Assembly: GCA_965277105.1 (NCBI GenBank)
Contig: OZ255710.1
Coordinates: 310,001 to 374,000, forward strand
From: CAXSBA01 sp965277105
Lineage (GTDB): Bacteria; Spirochaetota; UBA12135; COTS27; CAXSBA01
Direction of reading: 5' to 3'
DNA: 64,000 nucleotides
A program made the position numbers and the translations under genes. The notes beneath the pieces are model-generated. The model did not search any database, was not told the origin of the DNA, and saw only the letters and a list, made by a program, of their open reading frames with translations. Shown here one piece after another: positions 61,888 through 64,000 of the stretch (the first letter of the stretch is position 1; each line of letters starts with the position of its first letter).

Positions 61888-63288
61888 TTGAATAAAACTG
61901 CTATACTCGTCCCTCAAAAAATACCTTTAAAGATGCCTCTTCCTAGTTTTGTCCAGAAAATTTTCACTACTTTTTATGAGGCTGGTTTTGCTATTTACTT
62001 GATAGGAGGATATGTTCGAAGTCATTTGCTTGGAACTAAAGATAGTGATTTTGATTTTGCTAGCAACGCTCATCCAGATGAAATAAAAAAACTTTTTTCT
62101 CCTCCAGTAAAAATCATCCCTACCGGCATTAAACACGGAACACTTACCTTGCATTATCAAAATCAAAATTATGAGATTACCACTTTTAGAAAAGACGGTG
62201 ATTACCTTGATTATCGCCATCCCGAAAAAGTGATTTTTGCAGATGACTTATTTGAAGATGTTGAAAGGCGAGACTTTACGATTAATGCCTTGGCTTATGA
62301 TTTTAAAAATCAAGTTGTAATTGACTATTTCTCCGGCTTAGAAGATTTAAAAAAAAAAAAATTAAAAGCCATTGGTAATCCCGAAGAACGCTTTTTAGAA
62401 GATGCCCTTAGGATGATGCGGGCTTGTCGTTTTTGTGCTAGATTAAATTTCACAATGGAAGTAAAGACAAAACAAGCTATCGAGAAAAATTATAAACTTA
62501 TAAGAAATATTGCTTGGGAGAGAATCCGCGACGAACTAGTAAAAATAATCTGCTCTAATAACCCTACTTTAGGGATAGAATTACTTCGTCAAACCAATTT
62601 GCTGCAAGAAATTTTACCAGAACTTCATGCTACTTTTGGAGTTAGTCAAAATAAACACCATGCTTTTGACGTGTATCATCATACTTTAGAAGTTGTCAAA
62701 AATATTGAAAACGATAAAACATTGCGACTAGCAGCACTCTTTCATGACATTGCTAAACCAGTTACTAAAGAAGCAATCAGTGAAGAAGAAGCTACTTTTT
62801 ATAAGCATGAAATAGTAGGGAGTCGGATGACGAAAAAAATTTTACAAAGGTTAAGGTTTTCTAAAAAAGAAATTTTAGAAGTTACTCATTTAGTTCGTCA
62901 TCATATGTTTCATTATCAAGATGTTTGGTTGGATAAAACAGTTAGGAGATTCATCCAAAAAGTGGGAGAAAAAAATATCCCGGACTTGTTTTCCCTTAGA
63001 AGAGCTGATCGAGCGGGCAAAGGGTATGGCGTTCCCGTGGAAAAAAATCAAGACTTAACTATTTTTAATAATCGTATAAAAACCATTTTAGCTAAAAAAG
63101 AAGCCTTGCATATTAAGGATTTAAAAATTAACGGAAATGAAATTATGGATTCGTTTAAGCTATCTTCTAGTCCTTTAATTGGGAAAATTCTCCATTATTT
63201 ACTGGATGCGGTTCTGCATAAGCCCGAGCTTAATCAAAAAAAATTATTATTAAATTTAGTAGAAAAATATTTGAAAAATATAAATTAA
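61888..63288 (+). CDS. CCA tRNA nucleotidyltransferase / poly(A) polymerase family, with HD domain
   Basis: Class II nucleotidyltransferase that adds CCA (or poly A) to RNA 3' ends. The 466-residue protein starts at TTG 61888. The head has IYLIGGYVRSHLLGTKDSDFDFASNAHP with the GGxVR and DxD catalytic signature and then RRDFTINALAYD. The neck (EERFLEDALRMMRACRFCARL) follows. An HD domain is visible as HAFDVYHHTLEVVKNI and LAALFHDIAKP, with HEIVGSRMTKKILQRL, as in CCA enzymes with a phosphohydrolase module. A choice between CCA-adding and poly(A) activity cannot be made by eye. Confidence 0.88.
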   Translation: MNKTAILVPQKIPLKMPLPSFVQKIFTTFYEAGFAIYLIGGYVRSHLLGTKDSDFDFASNAHPDEIKKLFSPPVKIIPTGIKHGTLTLHYQNQNYEITTFRKDGDYLDYRHPEKVIFADDLFEDVERRDFTINALAYDFKNQVVIDYFSGLEDLKKKKLKAIGNPEERFLEDALRMMRACRFCARLNFTMEVKTKQAIEKNYKLIRNIAWERIRDELVKIICSNNPTLGIELLRQTNLLQEILPELHATFGVSQNKHHAFDVYHHTLEVVKNIENDKTLRLAALFHDIAKPVTKEAISEEEATFYKHEIVGSRMTKKILQRLRFSKKEILEVTHLVRHHMFHYQDVWLDKTVRRFIQKVGEKNIPDLFSLRRADRAGKGYGVPVEKNQDLTIFNNRIKTILAKKEALHIKDLKINGNEIMDSFKLSSSPLIGKILHYLLDAVLHKPELNQKKLLLNLVEKYLKNIN

Positions 63289-63299
63289 GAGGAATAACT

Positions 63300-64000
63300 A
63301 TGTTGAAAAAAATTGTCGTTTTTTTGTTTTTATTTTCATTAGCATTTGCCCAGGACTATGTGAATAATCGTTTGACGCAAGGGGTTTATAGTGATCAAAA
63401 TTTTCCCGTTCGGCTTTATAACGGCCCTACCGTTTTTTCGGAAGATTTTTTTAGCACACAACTTCTCGAATATAGCATAGAAAGTCTTTTTGATTTTTAT
63501 TATGAGCCGGTGGTTAATCAATTGCTCTCAACTGGGGACTTTAGTTTTGCGGATAATTACGTTTTTTCTTTTTTAGGTAACTCTTGGTTGTGGAATAAAT
63601 ATTATTATAATGACATCGCTATAAACGATGTTTTTTTCTCTGGGCAAACTTATCACAAAATCCCTGCTTTGGGGAATAGCTTGACCCTCAACGCTTTAAA
63701 AGGAACTTTAGCTCAGAAAGCTGAAAGAAAAAAAAATTTTAGTTACCTGCAAACAACCGTTGGGGGCTTAGGAGGGCCTATTCCTTTTTATAAGGTTTTT
63801 ACTGATGACTATACTAAAGAAACTCCGGCCTTTATTGGTGACCCCCCAGAAGAGACTAAAAACGTTAATGTAGGAGGGCAAGTTTATCAGAGATTAATAA
63901 CTCCGTTAAAGATTGGGGAGAAAGACTATATTTTATTAAATGATGTTTTTCTTAACGTACAAAATCGCGATTTTCTTTTTTTTGATTACGGAGGTTTTGC
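63300..64000 (+). CDS. exported protein, possibly outer-membrane (3' partial)
   Basis: Starts at ATG 63300 with AGAGGA at a good distance, 11 nt after the nucleotidyltransferase stop. It runs open past the window edge (about 233 codons visible). A classic signal peptide (MLKKIVVFLFLFSLAFA, cut before QD) is followed by a sequence rich in aromatic and Asn residues (FSGQTYHKIPALGNSL, TTVGGLGGPIPFYKVF, KDYILLNDVFLNVQNRDFLFF). The alternating pattern suggests beta structure, perhaps an outer-membrane barrel or receptor. I do not recognise the family. Confidence 0.7.
   Translation, partial: MLKKIVVFLFLFSLAFAQDYVNNRLTQGVYSDQNFPVRLYNGPTVFSEDFFSTQLLEYSIESLFDFYYEPVVNQLLSTGDFSFADNYVFSFLGNSWLWNKYYYNDIAINDVFFSGQTYHKIPALGNSLTLNALKGTLAQKAERKKNFSYLQTTVGGLGGPIPFYKVFTDDYTKETPAFIGDPPEETKNVNVGGQVYQRLITPLKIGEKDYILLNDVFLNVQNRDFLFFDYGGF

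Overview
The window is AT-rich (roughly one third G+C by hand counts, with long A and T runs) and almost fully coding. It reads as a stretch of the chromosome of a Gram-negative, aerobic bacterium. The best guess is Spirochaetota near Leptospirales (moderate confidence, about 0.6). Supporting points are an LptD/OstA-type outer-membrane assembly protein, a BatA-BatE operon ahead of hslVU, an HslV with a short propeptide of the Leptospira type, a DUF115/MptE-like protein, a relaxed lipobox (Asn at -1), FabV as enoyl reductase and a COX15-type heme A synthase. No rRNA, tRNA or CRISPR array was seen.

Layout. 1-7170: end of a membrane-anchored protein, a small membrane protein, eukaryote-type isocitrate dehydrogenase, a fructose-type ABC importer (frcB-frcC-frcA) with a hairpin between frcB and frcC, a P-loop kinase and a phosphohexomutase. 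7323-11969: the conserved rpmH-rnpA-yidD-yidC-jag-mnmE cluster. 12000-15792 (minus): glycosyltransferase, bifunctional ATP sulfurylase/APS kinase, phosphate acetyltransferase. 15901-25786: EttA, xylulokinase, a hypothetical protein, a DHH phosphoesterase/transglutaminase-like/GNAT operon, FabV, a VKOR protein, Nfu. 26027-29557: dxs, adk, a membrane protein. 29558-31619: a decayed imelysin/di-heme oxidoreductase locus. 31694-40817: ComM-like ATPase, then minus-strand operons uxs-bcp-tusA-gltA and nadB-lptD. 41076-50239: ctaA, a BatD-like gene, batA-B-C-D-E, hslV-hslU. 50268-54286 (minus): iolB-iolG followed by an EcoRI-type adenine methylase and a DUF262-HNH nuclease, both richer in G+C than their surroundings. 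54542-64000: a gene broken by a stop codon, glmS, a DUF2391 membrane protein, a DUF115 protein, pyrD, an NtrC-type regulator, a CCA/poly(A) polymerase and the start of an exported protein.

Metabolism: citrate synthase, isocitrate dehydrogenase and heme A synthase suggest an oxidative TCA cycle with an aa3-type oxidase. Sugars probably enter through the Frc importer, xylulokinase and an inositol branch (IolB, IolG; the other Iol enzymes are not here). LptD, GlmS, Uxs and FabV serve the envelope. HslVU, the Bat proteins and the thiol enzymes (VKOR, Bcp, TusA, Nfu) serve protein quality, redox and Fe-S work.

Most notable: (1) the ATP sulfurylase/APS kinase has its conserved N-terminus only if translation begins at an AUU codon placed 6 nt after an AGAGGA site; (2) the methylase/DUF262-HNH pair looks like a compact, transferred modification-restriction module; (3) an APCDD1-like gene is split by one in-frame TAA; (4) the imelysin/DHOR locus is truncated, twice frameshifted in homopolymers and contains back-to-back hairpins; (5) nfu and the phosphohexomutase have TATAAT boxes exactly 6 nt before ATG, suggesting leaderless mRNAs.
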